A stretch of DNA of 14,384 nt. Origin: Gracilaria vermiculophylla. Its lineage: Eukaryota; Rhodophyta; Florideophyceae; Gracilariales; Gracilariaceae. The stretch is from the NCBI GenBank assembly GCA_019155205.2, contig JAHNZQ020000016.1, positions 2,615,328 through 2,629,711 of the forward strand. Direction: 5' to 3'. The notes beneath the pieces are model-generated. The model saw only the letters and a program-made list of their open reading frames with translations. It was not told the DNA's origin and ran no database searches. The translations under genes and the position numbers were made by a program. Shown here piece by piece: positions 1 to 7,877 of this stretch; position 1 is the first letter of the stretch; every line of letters starts with the position of its first letter.

Positions 1-151
1 CCTTTTTAGTGTAATTTCTAATGCAACCTAGTCGGTGCGACTGAGCCACTATATAAGTCGTGGTCGAGGCACCTCCAAGTAAATCCAAGCCAGAGCTGGC
101 GAACTTCCTTTGCATCCCCTCAACTTTGCCTTGCCCCTCTGACCTCCAATA
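1..151 (-). repeat. Interspersed repeat, copy A (inverted relative to copy B)
   Basis: The reverse complement of this stretch matches 7451-7601 almost base for base. An uninterrupted block starting GTTCGCCAGCTCTGGCTTGG has about six substitutions over roughly 104 bases. The match then continues through TATTGGAGGTCAGAGGGGCA with a few small indels. Similarity fades beyond about 168. The repeat reaches the left edge of the window, so its full length is unknown. On the plus strand it contains a TATA box (CTATATAA at 49-56). It could be part of an LTR or of the body of an unknown element; the family is not recognised. Confidence 0.85.
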
Positions 152-1067
152 GCCATCGACCACTGAGCAAAAGCCCAGAGTTTCCTATTCTTCTAACCTT
201 GTTAGGCCCTCCGCATTGTAATGTGACTTTCATTCCAAAATTTTCAATCTCTGGTATGAAATCCATCAGTAATCGAACAAAAACGAGAAAAGTAACGATA
301 TACTTCAAGCCAGTTATTAAGACATCAACCGCGCATTTCAAACTTCGTTTCCCCATGAACTTTCTTTCATCCATCGCATACGCTGTGAGAGAAAAGAAAA
401 GCAGAGCTAAGAACTGGTAAATTTTGTTGCTCTTTAAAAGATGCACAGCGGCAACTCTATCAATCGTCCTTATACGATTCGGGCATCGACCAGATGTGTG
501 GATACTATGCATGCTGTGAGAGATACAAGTTATATCAGAAGAGTGACATCCGTAGGCTTCGTTCATTCCATCTTGATCCTGGAGACCTGTAGATTTATTC
601 AAGTAGTGTACATGTCGTTGAATCCAGTTCGAAGTAATCGTTGATGCGTTTGGTTGTTTAAAGAAAATCATGAAATTTGTCATGATTCTATTTTTTGGTT
701 TCCCGTAATCATAACTGGCAATGAGTGGTGGTGGATTTTTGTGAGTAACCAACCTTTTCAGAAGGGAAACATCCGGGAAGAAATCATCATCCATCCATGA
801 AACTGTTTCATAGTCGTTCGCAGCGGTGAGAAAGTGGTGTAATAGAAAAGGTTTTTCCCATCGAGGATCAAGATCGTTTGGACGTAGTGAGTGTTCTATA
901 GTTGGGAAAACGAATCCGTGCTTTTGAAGAACAAATCGGCCCAGAGTGGAAATGCCGCGAGTCGAATATTGGAGAACGGCATGTTTTCCTTTTTCCACTG
1001 GTTTAACATCACCATTGAAGATGAAGTAGACGAAAAGAAAAAGAAATGGAATGAATGTTGGTACCAT
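120..1067 (-). CDS. Membrane-anchored GT-A-type glycosyltransferase (nucleotide-sugar transferase-like)
   Basis: This 315-residue frame reads uninterrupted from the ATG at 1065-1067. Residues 2-18 form a hydrophobic signal anchor, as in Golgi type II glycosyltransferases. An acidic DXD-like motif, WMDDDFFPD, lies at residues 91-99; in GT-A enzymes such motifs bind the metal and nucleotide sugar. A second motif, DQDGMN, at residues 164-169 is preceded by FFKQPNAST and a conserved-looking NW, a layout like the nucleotide-diphospho-sugar transferase family (Pfam PF03407 type) or the GT34 type. The likely role is adding a sugar to a glycan in the secretory pathway; donor and acceptor cannot be told. 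Two further hydrophobic segments (about 216-232 and 247-268) follow the catalytic part, which is unusual. The last ten or so residues and the TGA stop fall inside the dispersed repeat at 1-151, so the original C-terminus was probably replaced. No convincing promoter or poly(A) signal was found. Confidence 0.65.
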   Translation of the reverse strand: MVPTFIPFLFLFVYFIFNGDVKPVEKGKHAVLQYSTRGISTLGRFVLQKHGFVFPTIEHSLRPNDLDPRWEKPFLLHHFLTAANDYETVSWMDDDFFPDVSLLKRLVTHKNPPPLIASYDYGKPKNRIMTNFMIFFKQPNASTITSNWIQRHVHYLNKSTGLQDQDGMNEAYGCHSSDITCISHSMHSIHTSGRCPNRIRTIDRVAAVHLLKSNKIYQFLALLFFSLTAYAMDERKFMGKRSLKCAVDVLITGLKYIVTFLVFVRLLMDFIPEIENFGMKVTLQCGGPNKVRRIGNSGLLLSGRWLLEVRGARQS

Positions 1068-1252
1068 GTTGAGCGAAAAGTTGACGTTAGATCATACGGG
1101 GAGGTCTCAAACGCCTAAGGAATGACGCTTTATCATTTACCGGAACATCGGAGGCTTTCGTTAAAAGCAAAGTGAACAACCGCCGCCATCTCGCTGGATG
1201 TAAGTGCCAAAGTCTCTCTACGTACAATTCGATTCCGATTTTAACTGCTTTA

Positions 1253-1692
1253 ATGACTTTGACCCGTTCCTCAATTCAATTTTGTATTCGAATTATGCAA
1301 TGGTTTTGGAAATATTCGAGTAAGTATGTGAAACATTTTTCAATCCGGGCACAAATCGAGCTAACAACATCAGAACCTGGGCCCACATCTACCGACAAAA
1401 CTGAACTACGCCGGCACCCATATTGACTCTGTATTGTTATCTAAAAACGTTTCACAATTTACCTTTTGTAGGGGGATTTGGCCCGTATGTTGCAAGCGAA
1501 CAATATGAATCACTAGCGATGCTTACAATTTTCTGCGGGATTAGACTGGAAGCGCAAGCAGAGAACTATGTATCAAGGCCCATAACCATGACAAAAAGTG
1601 CCCCATTTGAATTCGTTAACAGTGCGTGTGTATTGGAACATCTTGCGTTTAGTGTTGCTTCTGGGGGTTGCGAGAATGTAATGTATAGATGA
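1253..1692 (+). CDS. Tentative two-exon small ORF, unknown function
   Basis: A consensus donor (CGA|GTAAGTATG, intron from 1320) and an acceptor (CCTTTTGTAG, intron end 1471) define a possible 152-nt intron. Joining the exons keeps one frame open from the ATG at 1253 to the TGA at 1690-1692, giving about 95 residues. The exon 2 part (from GFGPYVASEQ) has ordinary amino acid composition but matches no family I recognise. It lies divergently upstream of the glycosyltransferase and could share its promoter region. The evidence is only good splice sites plus phase agreement, so chance is quite possible. The exon 1 frame is open further upstream without an ATG. Confidence 0.22.
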
Positions 1693-2028
1693 AGTCTGTT
1701 TCAAGACTATGGTTTTCGACGAGCACGCCAAAATTTTGATATTTCAGTATAAACTTTCGTCAAATTATTCGTTTTAGATATTTAAATCATCTTGATCCGA
1801 ATATATATTCTTCACCAACTATCCACCAGTCTGCAATGTAGCGCAAAATACATCTTTTATTCTTTAGCCTAAAGAAGGCTTATACGTCATTTTGGCATGA
1901 ATTCGATACAGTTGTGAAATTTTGGCTATAGTTAAAATTATAAGCCTATGGCCGTCATTAAAAATTAAAAGTGATGACCGTAATTACAAGCCCAAAACTC
2001 AAAAAATCAAAAACTATCGACTTGATAT

Positions 2029-2054
2029 TTTGGCGCCGGCGATGCCGGGCCAAA
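2029..2054. repeat. GC-rich hairpin in AT-rich DNA
   Basis: TTTGGC, a bulged G, CCGGC, the loop GAT, GCCGG and GCCAAA form an 11-bp stem with one bulge and a 3-nt loop. The surrounding 300 bases are AT-rich. It is not followed by a gene. It may be a fold-back element remnant or chance. Confidence 0.6.
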
Positions 2055-2319
2055 TAAAATACAGTATGTGGCGGGTGGTCTAATCTAATTTTAAAATAGG
2101 GTGCGCAGATTCATAACCCCCTACAAATTATAGAGAAGTTGAGTGGCTACCGTTAAAAACTTGGTAGGACCCCCCTGCCAGTCTGGCAATTAAAGGCAGG
2201 AATCATATTCATTTTCAGAGGGTATAAGATATTTTAGAAGCCTGTAAAAGGGCCGGAGCAGTCACCTTCGATTCAACTCAGGCCAGACCACTTTCCTTGT
2301 AATTCCTTCCCCCCCAAGC

Positions 2320-2440
2320 TTTATATAACTTTCTTGTTCTTCTCTTGCCGCTTCCTCCTAACTATCAACTACATTTTTGTTCCCTTCCCTTGGCAGTCCC
2401 GGTCTCACCGCCCCTCCTACTTCCTTCTCCCCTCTGGCGA
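2320..2440 (+). promoter_or_regulatory. Possible TATA promoter with downstream pyrimidine tract
   Basis: TTTATATAA at 2320-2328 is followed by about 110 bases very rich in C and T (for example TTCTTGTTCTTCTCTTGCC). TATA plus a pyrimidine-rich start region is a common core-promoter layout. No convincing coding sequence starts just after it (the longest plus frame is 62 residues, without an ATG), so the call is weak. Confidence 0.25.
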
Positions 2441-2942
2441 GGTCTCTGTTACACTGTCTTTTGTTTGGGCTTGTCTGTGTGGCAGAGTTAGATGGTATGA
2501 AGCCATTCTTCTAGTGCAATAAGCGATTGACCCGAATAATCGGGGACATTAGCCTGGCGGCTTGAACCAACGCGGACGTAATGTCAAGTGGGCTCCCACC
2601 GGTCCCACGGGGCCAATATCGGTGTCGATTGTGAAGACCTGGTAGTACCGCGAGTGTTGAAGTGCACGGGGTGTCATGGCATACCGTGCTGAGAGCTTTG
2701 GCTTTAAAGTTAGTTTTCATTTTATTTAATTGCTCTGGGCACTTCGCAGAGGTCGCGCACGTTCCTGCATGCGACCAGATTGGGTTTCTTGTTGAAAACA
2801 TATCCCGTTGTTATTAACCATCCGCTGGAAGTCTCGTTAGGAGCTTTGCACTTTCTCTTGTGCCGATAAGATAGAGCAGACAAGCAGAAGTTCTTTCTGG
2901 TTTCGCGTGTCGTTGATAGCGAAGTAACGTCAATTTTGCCAA

Positions 2943-2989
2943 TCACTTAGAGCACTGTGACACCTCCTGTTGTCGAGTGCTCTGAGTGA
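2943..2989. repeat. Long hairpin upstream of first zinc-finger gene
   Basis: TCACTTAGAGCACT (2943-2956) pairs with AGTGCTCTGAGTGA (2976-2989) over 14 positions, with a single T-G wobble. Four further pairs, GACA with TGTC, can form inside the 19-nt loop. It lies about 50 bases upstream of the first zinc-finger gene's intron, in its presumed promoter or leader. Confidence 0.65.
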
Positions 2990-3037
2990 AGCAGCGTGCG
3001 GGATATATACGTACGGCCGTCTAGGCAATTGTCAAGA

Positions 3038-3109
3038 GTAAGTTCCAATCACCACTCGTATGGCATTACGCGCAAGTACTGACAATTTCTGCGTCTTTTT
3101 TGTGTGTAG
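3038..3109 (+). other. Likely 72-nt spliceosomal intron before zinc-finger gene 1
   Basis: The donor is AAGA|GTAAGTT at 3038, a branch-like TACTGAC lies at 3077-3083, and the acceptor is CTTTTTTGTGTGTAG ending at 3109. The branch A is 27 nt from the acceptor, a normal distance. The exon that follows carries the first ATG of the zinc-finger frame 23 bases later, so the first exon would be leader only. TATATA at 3004-3009 is too close to the donor to be the promoter of that exon. Confidence 0.55.
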
Positions 3110-3132
3110 TGCCTGCGTCTATCTATTCGTTC

Positions 3133-3600
3133 ATGGAATACTCGTCAGTTACTGAGCCCTCGGGTCAAGAAGAAGAAGTTTCATCTACTCCTATTGTCGA
3201 AAAGACGTCGGGTTCAGCTTTAGTAAGCGACTCGTCGTCTTCCGCCGATCATTCGCAATCCACTCCAGCACCGTTTACTTCCGCTTACATACGTCATATC
3301 CTTCCCATCGCTACTCAGAATTAGAAGCTTCGTAAGAACTCTACCCCGAGGACCCCGAGGAAGCATATCCTGAAAAGCTGCAAGTTGTGCGGTATTCAAG
3401 TGCACAGTCATCGACAGCTACGTAATCACCGCGGCGTTAAGACGCATCAGCGAGCCTTTCGACGAGCGAGGTACACCGAAGAAGATCTGACTTGTACGAC
3501 CTGTGAAGCCCATTTCGCCGAGGCTCACGACCTGCAGGTACATTACCGAAGCCGTTGTCATCCTGCCATCTATCGCAAGAAGTATAAGAAGCCTATTTGA
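3133..3600 (+). pseudogene. Small two-finger C2H2 zinc-finger protein 1, one in-frame TAG
   Basis: Starting at the first ATG after the intron, the frame first encodes about 63 residues rich in Ser, Thr and Glu with no fold I recognise. A single TAG follows at 3322-3324. The same frame then continues to a TGA at 3598-3600. The second part begins with a basic stretch (KLRKNSTPRTPRKH) and holds two zinc fingers of pattern C-X2-C-X12-H-X5-H: finger 1 at 3379-3447 and finger 2 at 3493-3561. It ends with a Lys-rich tail. X12/X5 spacing is that of U1-type and JAZ-type fingers, which often bind double-stranded RNA or RNA-protein complexes; the actual ligand is unknown. No frameshift is present, so this is either a young pseudogene or a gene read through the TAG. 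It resembles the gene at 10179-10775 in layout (disordered N-terminus, basic linker, two fingers). Confidence 0.6.
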
Positions 3601-4520
3601 TGTCCATTTCCCAGCCTCTATCCTATTCTTTTTCCTTTGTGAAAGCCTTATAAGTTCCCAAGTTTCACAGTATCCGTTTCATTCACGATAAGCACCTACC
3701 TTAAAACCAAAAACCTTCTGTAGGTCACAAGGGTATCCGTGTTGGCTACTGGTTTGGCTCAACTGTAGGATCGTACAAAAAGAGAAACGTCTCGATTGCT
3801 GCGGCTACCTGTTAAATGCAATTTTTTTGGTTTGGTTGAGGTTTAGTTCCAATTTATATTGAGGAAGAGTCTCAATTAGAACAAAAGTTATTGGTCTATA
3901 TAGTTTAAGTTGCCTATCTAAGCTGTTACTCTCGACAGGAAAAGAAATACTCCCCTTTTTTATTGCTGTTCTCCTTGGGTTTGTAAACAACAGAGCCGTT
4001 TCTCTGCCAAGCACAGCAGCTTTGTAGAAGAGTAAAAACAAATGATTTCTATAATAGTTATTAGATAAATTAGCATCCAAACCGACCTAGCAATTTTTGA
4101 AAAAAATTAAAAATTCGAAACTGTCAAGAACTTTCTACTAGTACAACAAATTATTTTCGTCAGTAATTTTCATTCAGCTTCAAAAATGATTACGTTCAAA
4201 CGGGGTGCTGCTCAGAACATAACAGTATTTTTCTTTGATTTGTATTAATCTTTTACATAATGTACTTGAACTCTTACTGTCGTTTTTTTGCAAACATGAC
4301 TACTTTTACCCATATAAACAGTAATTTAAAACATTCTGAACCCTAACAGTACACCTTTAAATTTTCAAAATCCAAAACAGTGCTTACAACACCTTAATAA
4401 ATTTTACCTTGTTTTATTAAACCAGCTTGGTGGCGTAAATAAAGTGAATGATACAGTACAACAATCGACGGAATGAGTTTCTGGTTTGCCTTTCAAGTTT
4501 ACTTAAAACAACATGTAGGA
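3601..4520. other. AT-rich stretch without a supportable gene
   Basis: This region is rich in A/T runs and poly-T tracts, especially 3820-4480. A 91-residue minus-strand frame at 3805-4080 has no recognisable motif and lies in low-complexity sequence. No AATAAA was seen just after the zinc-finger gene. No repeats longer than about 8 bases were noticed. Confidence 0.5.
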
Positions 4521-4589
4521 CCCTGGATAGGGATGGGTTCCAAGATAGTGTTCGAAGCTCTCCTCTCTATGATGGGTACCTCAACGAGA

Positions 4590-5150
4590 GAGCGCTCACC
4601 TGACGGGTACAACGAAGTCGAGTGATAAGGCCCAAACCCGTCCTCGCAACGCTGATGCAGGGAGCGGTAATGTAAGAATCTGCTTTAGATACGGTGGGCA
4701 TACCTGAGAATGAGGTCAAAACCTGTGTAGCTGGTCGTGTACAGAATATGGACAAACGCGACAGGCGGAGCGAGAACTTGGTAGAGTAGCGGCGGAAAAG
4801 AAGGGGGATACCACACGAGAGTGGTAAAAAGTAAGGAATAGGTGGGGCGCAGGACGCGACGGCTTGGAGCGTCGCGAGAGGAATATACCCAGTACGGGTA
4901 GAGCGAACACGACTGTGTGAAGCACAATACTGCAGTGTGAGACAGCTGTTGAGATTCCCGGAGAGGAGTGCGCTACCGTGAGCACGGCACTGAACCTGGA
5001 TTCAGATGTGCAGTGGTCCGAAGCGGAAAGGCGGTGAGCCAGAGTTTCACAAAATGCTCTCCTATGTAAAACCACTTAATCGGGAACACTTCCCTTATCA
5101 GAGTTTATTTGGTGGCAAAAGCCAGTGGCCTTGCCAGTATATAGTGTAGT
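4590..5150 (+). pseudogene. Unresolved decayed coding region, possible transposon fragment
   Basis: Two plus-strand frames compete. One (stops at 4601, 4673, 4787, 4832 and 4979) has PENEVKTC and a basic segment MDKRDRRSENLVE, resembling the tail of Mutator/Kolobok-like transposases. The other reads GNVRICFRYGGHT and then CTEYGQTRQAEREL, which has the exact C-X2-C-X4-H-X4-C spacing of a retroviral zinc knuckle but keeps only the first Cys, with Y, Q and L at the other ligand positions. Both frames contain several stops. A 119-residue minus-strand frame (4716-5075) covers the same DNA but is rich in Ser, Pro and Arg, as expected for an antisense shadow. The assignment is open. Confidence 0.25.
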
Positions 5151-5438
5151 GTCGTATAGTAAACTATCTACTGCAGCTAAATAAATACCCATATTGCTAG
5201 CAATGCTGTGCCAACCCAGTGCGCTGGTGTGCCATCTATACCCAGCACCGGGACACTGTGCCCGTGTAATATAATGGGCGCAGTTTGGCGCCCTGCGTTT
5301 GGATCTGATCCCCACGGGCTGGATTGGTTATTGGAAGTCTTGTGTAGGTGGTATATGTGGGCATTAGCAAGCGCCCAGTCGGCAAGTAATTTTTAACTTA
5401 TAGTTTGTTTACCGTAGGTAGTGTCGATAGTACACGTT

Positions 5439-5567
5439 GTGCACTGCGTAAAAGTGCACTGCACTTGAGGTAGAGGCGCCTCGCAGCCGATACCTAGGCT
5501 GCTTAAGCTGCGTCCCCCTCCGGAGATAAAACTAGAGACCCTCCAGAGTCTAACGATCGTACTCTGG
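5439..5567. repeat. Dense cluster of palindromes and short repeats
   Basis: GTGCACTGC occurs twice (5439-5447 and 5454-5462). AAGTGCA-C-TGCACTT is at 5452-5466. GAGGCGCCTC, a perfect 10-bp palindrome, is at 5473-5482. GCAGCC pairs with GGCTGC (5483-5488 and 5497-5502). GCTTAAGC is at 5501-5508 and CTCCGGAG at 5518-5525. CCAGAGT pairs with ACTCTGG (5543-5549 and 5561-5567), with ACGATCGT in its loop. The region is otherwise non-coding, about 300 bases upstream of the Gag-like frame. It may be a boundary or regulatory region of a mobile element. Confidence 0.7.
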
Positions 5568-5874
5568 TCAGTTTTTGCTCTAACTCCTTCAGGCTTCTAC
5601 GTCGTCGCTACGCTGACTGCCGTCTCTTGTAGGCACAGCAGATAGTGCCACCCAAATGCGCCTTTGTACCAGTGGTCTCACCGTTGGCCTTTTTCCTTTG
5701 GATACTTCATGTAGGTTGTGCCCAATGCTCTCTATACTAAATTTCTGGTCTCCCGATTTAGAACCATAGGATTCCGCACGGAAGTGATTTAGTGCACCTT
5801 TGGAAAGACGAACCGAAGGCATCCTATCATTGGAATTAGACAACCGACGGACTGGTACTCGAAGCACCGCCATT
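5568..5874. other. Short gap before the Gag-like frame
   Basis: No gene is supported here. A 102-residue minus-strand frame (5589-5897) has no recognisable motif and overlaps the start of the better-supported plus-strand frame. The plus frame is open from 5800 but has no ATG until 5875. Confidence 0.4.
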
Positions 5875-7009
5875 ATGGATAACCAACACCCTAGCAAGGA
5901 AGAATTTCATACATCAGTGGCTCATTCATTAGGAACTGCTCAGCCACCCGATGGAGCCGCCGTACCCTCTGGCAACAGCGCGAGTGACCGTCGTATTACT
6001 CGCTTGCAGCCACAGGTTCCCCTGCTCACACTAGTGGATATCCCGGAGGAGATCAACTGTGACGCCTCTTTGGCCGAGCGATTCCGCGGAAGACTGAACT
6101 AGTACCGCTCGCAGCTAAAAACACAACAGAAAGAACAGCTGAACACCATTGAAACGATTTATACAGATGGACTTTCTGACTTCCTATGGCCAAAGGTTCG
6201 CGGAATGCTGGATCCCGGTTTGGAAACCCTTGTGGATCTCCGGGTATCGATTGTCCTTGCAGAGCACGCCGACCAGTTGGAAAAACGTGTGCTTCCTAAG
6301 GTATTGGAATCCGATTCCTTTGTAGACTTCCTTGCCATTGGTATTCGTCGTGAGGTGACCGCACATGCAGGATCACCAGCAGCAATCCGCGCACCCTATA
6401 GGTCGGACCTCTGACCCCCGGAGCTCTTCCGGGTAGAAACCGCTTTCTTCTATCTGCCTCCTCCTACGCTCTAGGAGAAGGTGCGTCGCTTTTTACGAGA
6501 CTTCCAGAGGATGGTTAATGACCAAAGATATGTCTTCACCAAGTTAGCCCTCCCTGGTCTCTTGCAAGAACTTGCGCAACCTCAAACTGAAGTTACTCTG
6601 ACCACAAGGTTCGCTGCAGACGAGCACCAATAAAGGTAACTCGCGGCGTCACCGGAGGTACGCCTGTGCCACGTCGCCTCCCCGGAAGACCTGGGTCCCC
6701 GGATCAAAAGCTCGTTATGGGTATCGTTCGAAACAGTCCAAGCACCCGACCCAAAGTCAGGTTCACACACAGATCAACACCAACCAAGTGCAGTACGCCA
6801 CGACACCCCGACCACAGGTGATCCCGCGGTACTCGCCAGGTCTTCCGACCAACACCGTTATCCGCCCTACAAAAGTAGAACCGGTGGGGAGCCCGCTTGA
6901 CAAAAACACCTGCTTTGGATCAAGTCGCCAGGCTAACGTCCCCGCAGTACCAGGAATCACCCAAAGTACTACGGATCAACCACTCGTCGCACTGGTCACC
7001 AAGGGATGA
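5875..7009 (+). pseudogene. Decayed Gag-like structural protein of an unidentified retroelement
   Basis: The frame opens at the ATG at 5875 and runs in one register to about 6630, interrupted only by TAG at 6100, TGA at 6412 and TAG at 6472. A one-base shift near 6631-6634, beside a TAA, carries it into a second register that ends with the TGA at 7007-7009. The whole would be about 370 residues. The N-terminal 60 residues look disordered. The middle (about 6100-6400) is helical-looking, with charged heptads such as LEKRVLPKVLE. The C-terminal third is basic, then rich in Gln, Thr, Pro and Asn, as in nucleocapsid tails. No zinc knuckle and no reverse transcriptase were found near it. The order and composition suggest a Gag, but I recognise no family; a decayed host gene is possible. 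Confidence 0.4.
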
Positions 7010-7450
7010 CACAAAACACACAAACTGGGAATCATAAATCCCAGATTTCACACAAACTGCTGAGACACAACACGATAGTGCTCAGACTTCAACAAAATTA
7101 CGGTCCTCAACCTTTCGGATCAGAACCCGCAAACAAGAGGCGGGGATCCCAACAAGAAGAACAGAGGGAGACCAAACGAAAGGAGTAGCGATGGACAAAC
7201 ACGGGCGACAACGATGACCTGAACACGATGACACGGCAGAACCAACGTTGAACCTCTACCAACACAACGCCCTCAGGGAGGAACGCGAGACCGAAAGAAA
7301 AATAACAACACCGACCAACGATACTATCAACACATCCGACGCAACGGAATGACTGAGAGAACGAAGGAGCAACGCGGGTGAACGGCGGTGAGAGAGAGTG
7401 GCGATACACAAGGGATAGTGGCACAGGTCAGCGGGGCTGGGCCAATAACG
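7010..7450. other. A/C-rich low-complexity stretch, no gene
   Basis: The plus strand is rich in ACA and AAC repeats (7010-7330), for example ACACAAAACACACAAAC. Frames on both strands are short, and the 105-residue minus frame (7107-7424) is Ser/Phe/Val-rich, as expected opposite A/C-rich DNA. It may be the decayed 3' part of the Gag-bearing element. Nothing further is recognised. Confidence 0.45.
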
Positions 7451-7601
7451 TATTGGAGGTCAGAGGGGCAACGGAAAGTTGGAGTGATATTAAGAATGTT
7501 CGCCAGCTCTGGCTTGGATTTACTTGGAGGTACCTCGACCACGACCTATATAGTGGTTCAGTCGCACCGACTAGGTTGCATCAGATATTACACTACAAAG
7601 G
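7451..7601 (+). repeat. Interspersed repeat, copy B
   Basis: This is the mate of the repeat at 1-151, in opposite orientation, with about six substitutions in the best 104 bases plus a few indels nearer 7470-7495. In this copy one frame stays open across the whole repeat (a plus frame at 7378-7638, including LWLGFTWRYLDHDLYSG), whereas the equivalent frame in copy A is broken by stops. Two of the first three substitutions are silent in that frame, a weak hint that it was once coding. The antisense strand carries CTATATAG, the counterpart of copy A's TATA box. Confidence 0.85.
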
Positions 7602-7866
7602 CGAGACACTCAATACTATCAATCATATTGTAACATGACACAAATATACTAGCCACAATTCAATAACGCTTACAACAGCAGGGCACAACAAGGCATGACA
7701 GTTCCGTACACTCACGAGACCATGACAATGCACAAATTCACTCAACCACCTTACACTCTCTGTATTCCGCCACCACTCGTGTCCATACAGCAATGTGTGT
7801 GTATAGTTACCATGACGAGGCACATTACACTAAACCATATCCGGTGTACATTAAGCTGAGTTTGCA
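7602..7866. other. Gap with no gene
   Basis: This is A/C-rich DNA without a convincing frame. It may have held the N-terminal DNA-binding part of the transposase that follows, but no helix-turn-helix could be read. Confidence 0.4.
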
Positions 7867-7877
7867 ATGTGTACACC
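7843..7877. repeat. Imperfect inverted repeat at start of transposase remnant
   Basis: GGTGTACATT (7843-7852) faces AATGTGTACACC (7866-7877), complementary except for a two-base bulge. The perfect palindrome GGTGTACACC recurs at 8651-8660 inside the transposase. It could be a leftover binding site or chance. Confidence 0.45.

Larger units (their letters stand above)
1693..2942. other. Stretch without a supportable gene
   Basis: About 1700-2030 is AT-rich and holds nothing coding. A GC-rich hairpin sits at 2029-2054 and a small perfect one (TGCCAG-T-CTGGCA) at 2176-2188. A TATA-like TTTATATAA at 2320-2328 runs into a strongly pyrimidine-rich tract (about 2331-2440). Short frames on both strands between 2511 and 2946 (up to 96 residues) resemble no family, and no splice signals tie them together. 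Confidence 0.5.

Noticed and set aside
3805..4080. 91-residue minus-strand ORF in the AT-rich desert.
   Set aside because: No recognisable motif; an AT-rich low-complexity setting can give such frames by chance.
4716..5075. 119-residue minus-strand ORF.
   Set aside because: Composition is Ser/Pro/Arg/Cys-rich without motif, and it lies opposite plus-strand frames that look more protein-like.
5143..5150. TATA-like string in CCAGTATATAGTGTAG.
   Set aside because: No gene follows and the context differs from the better TATA sites.
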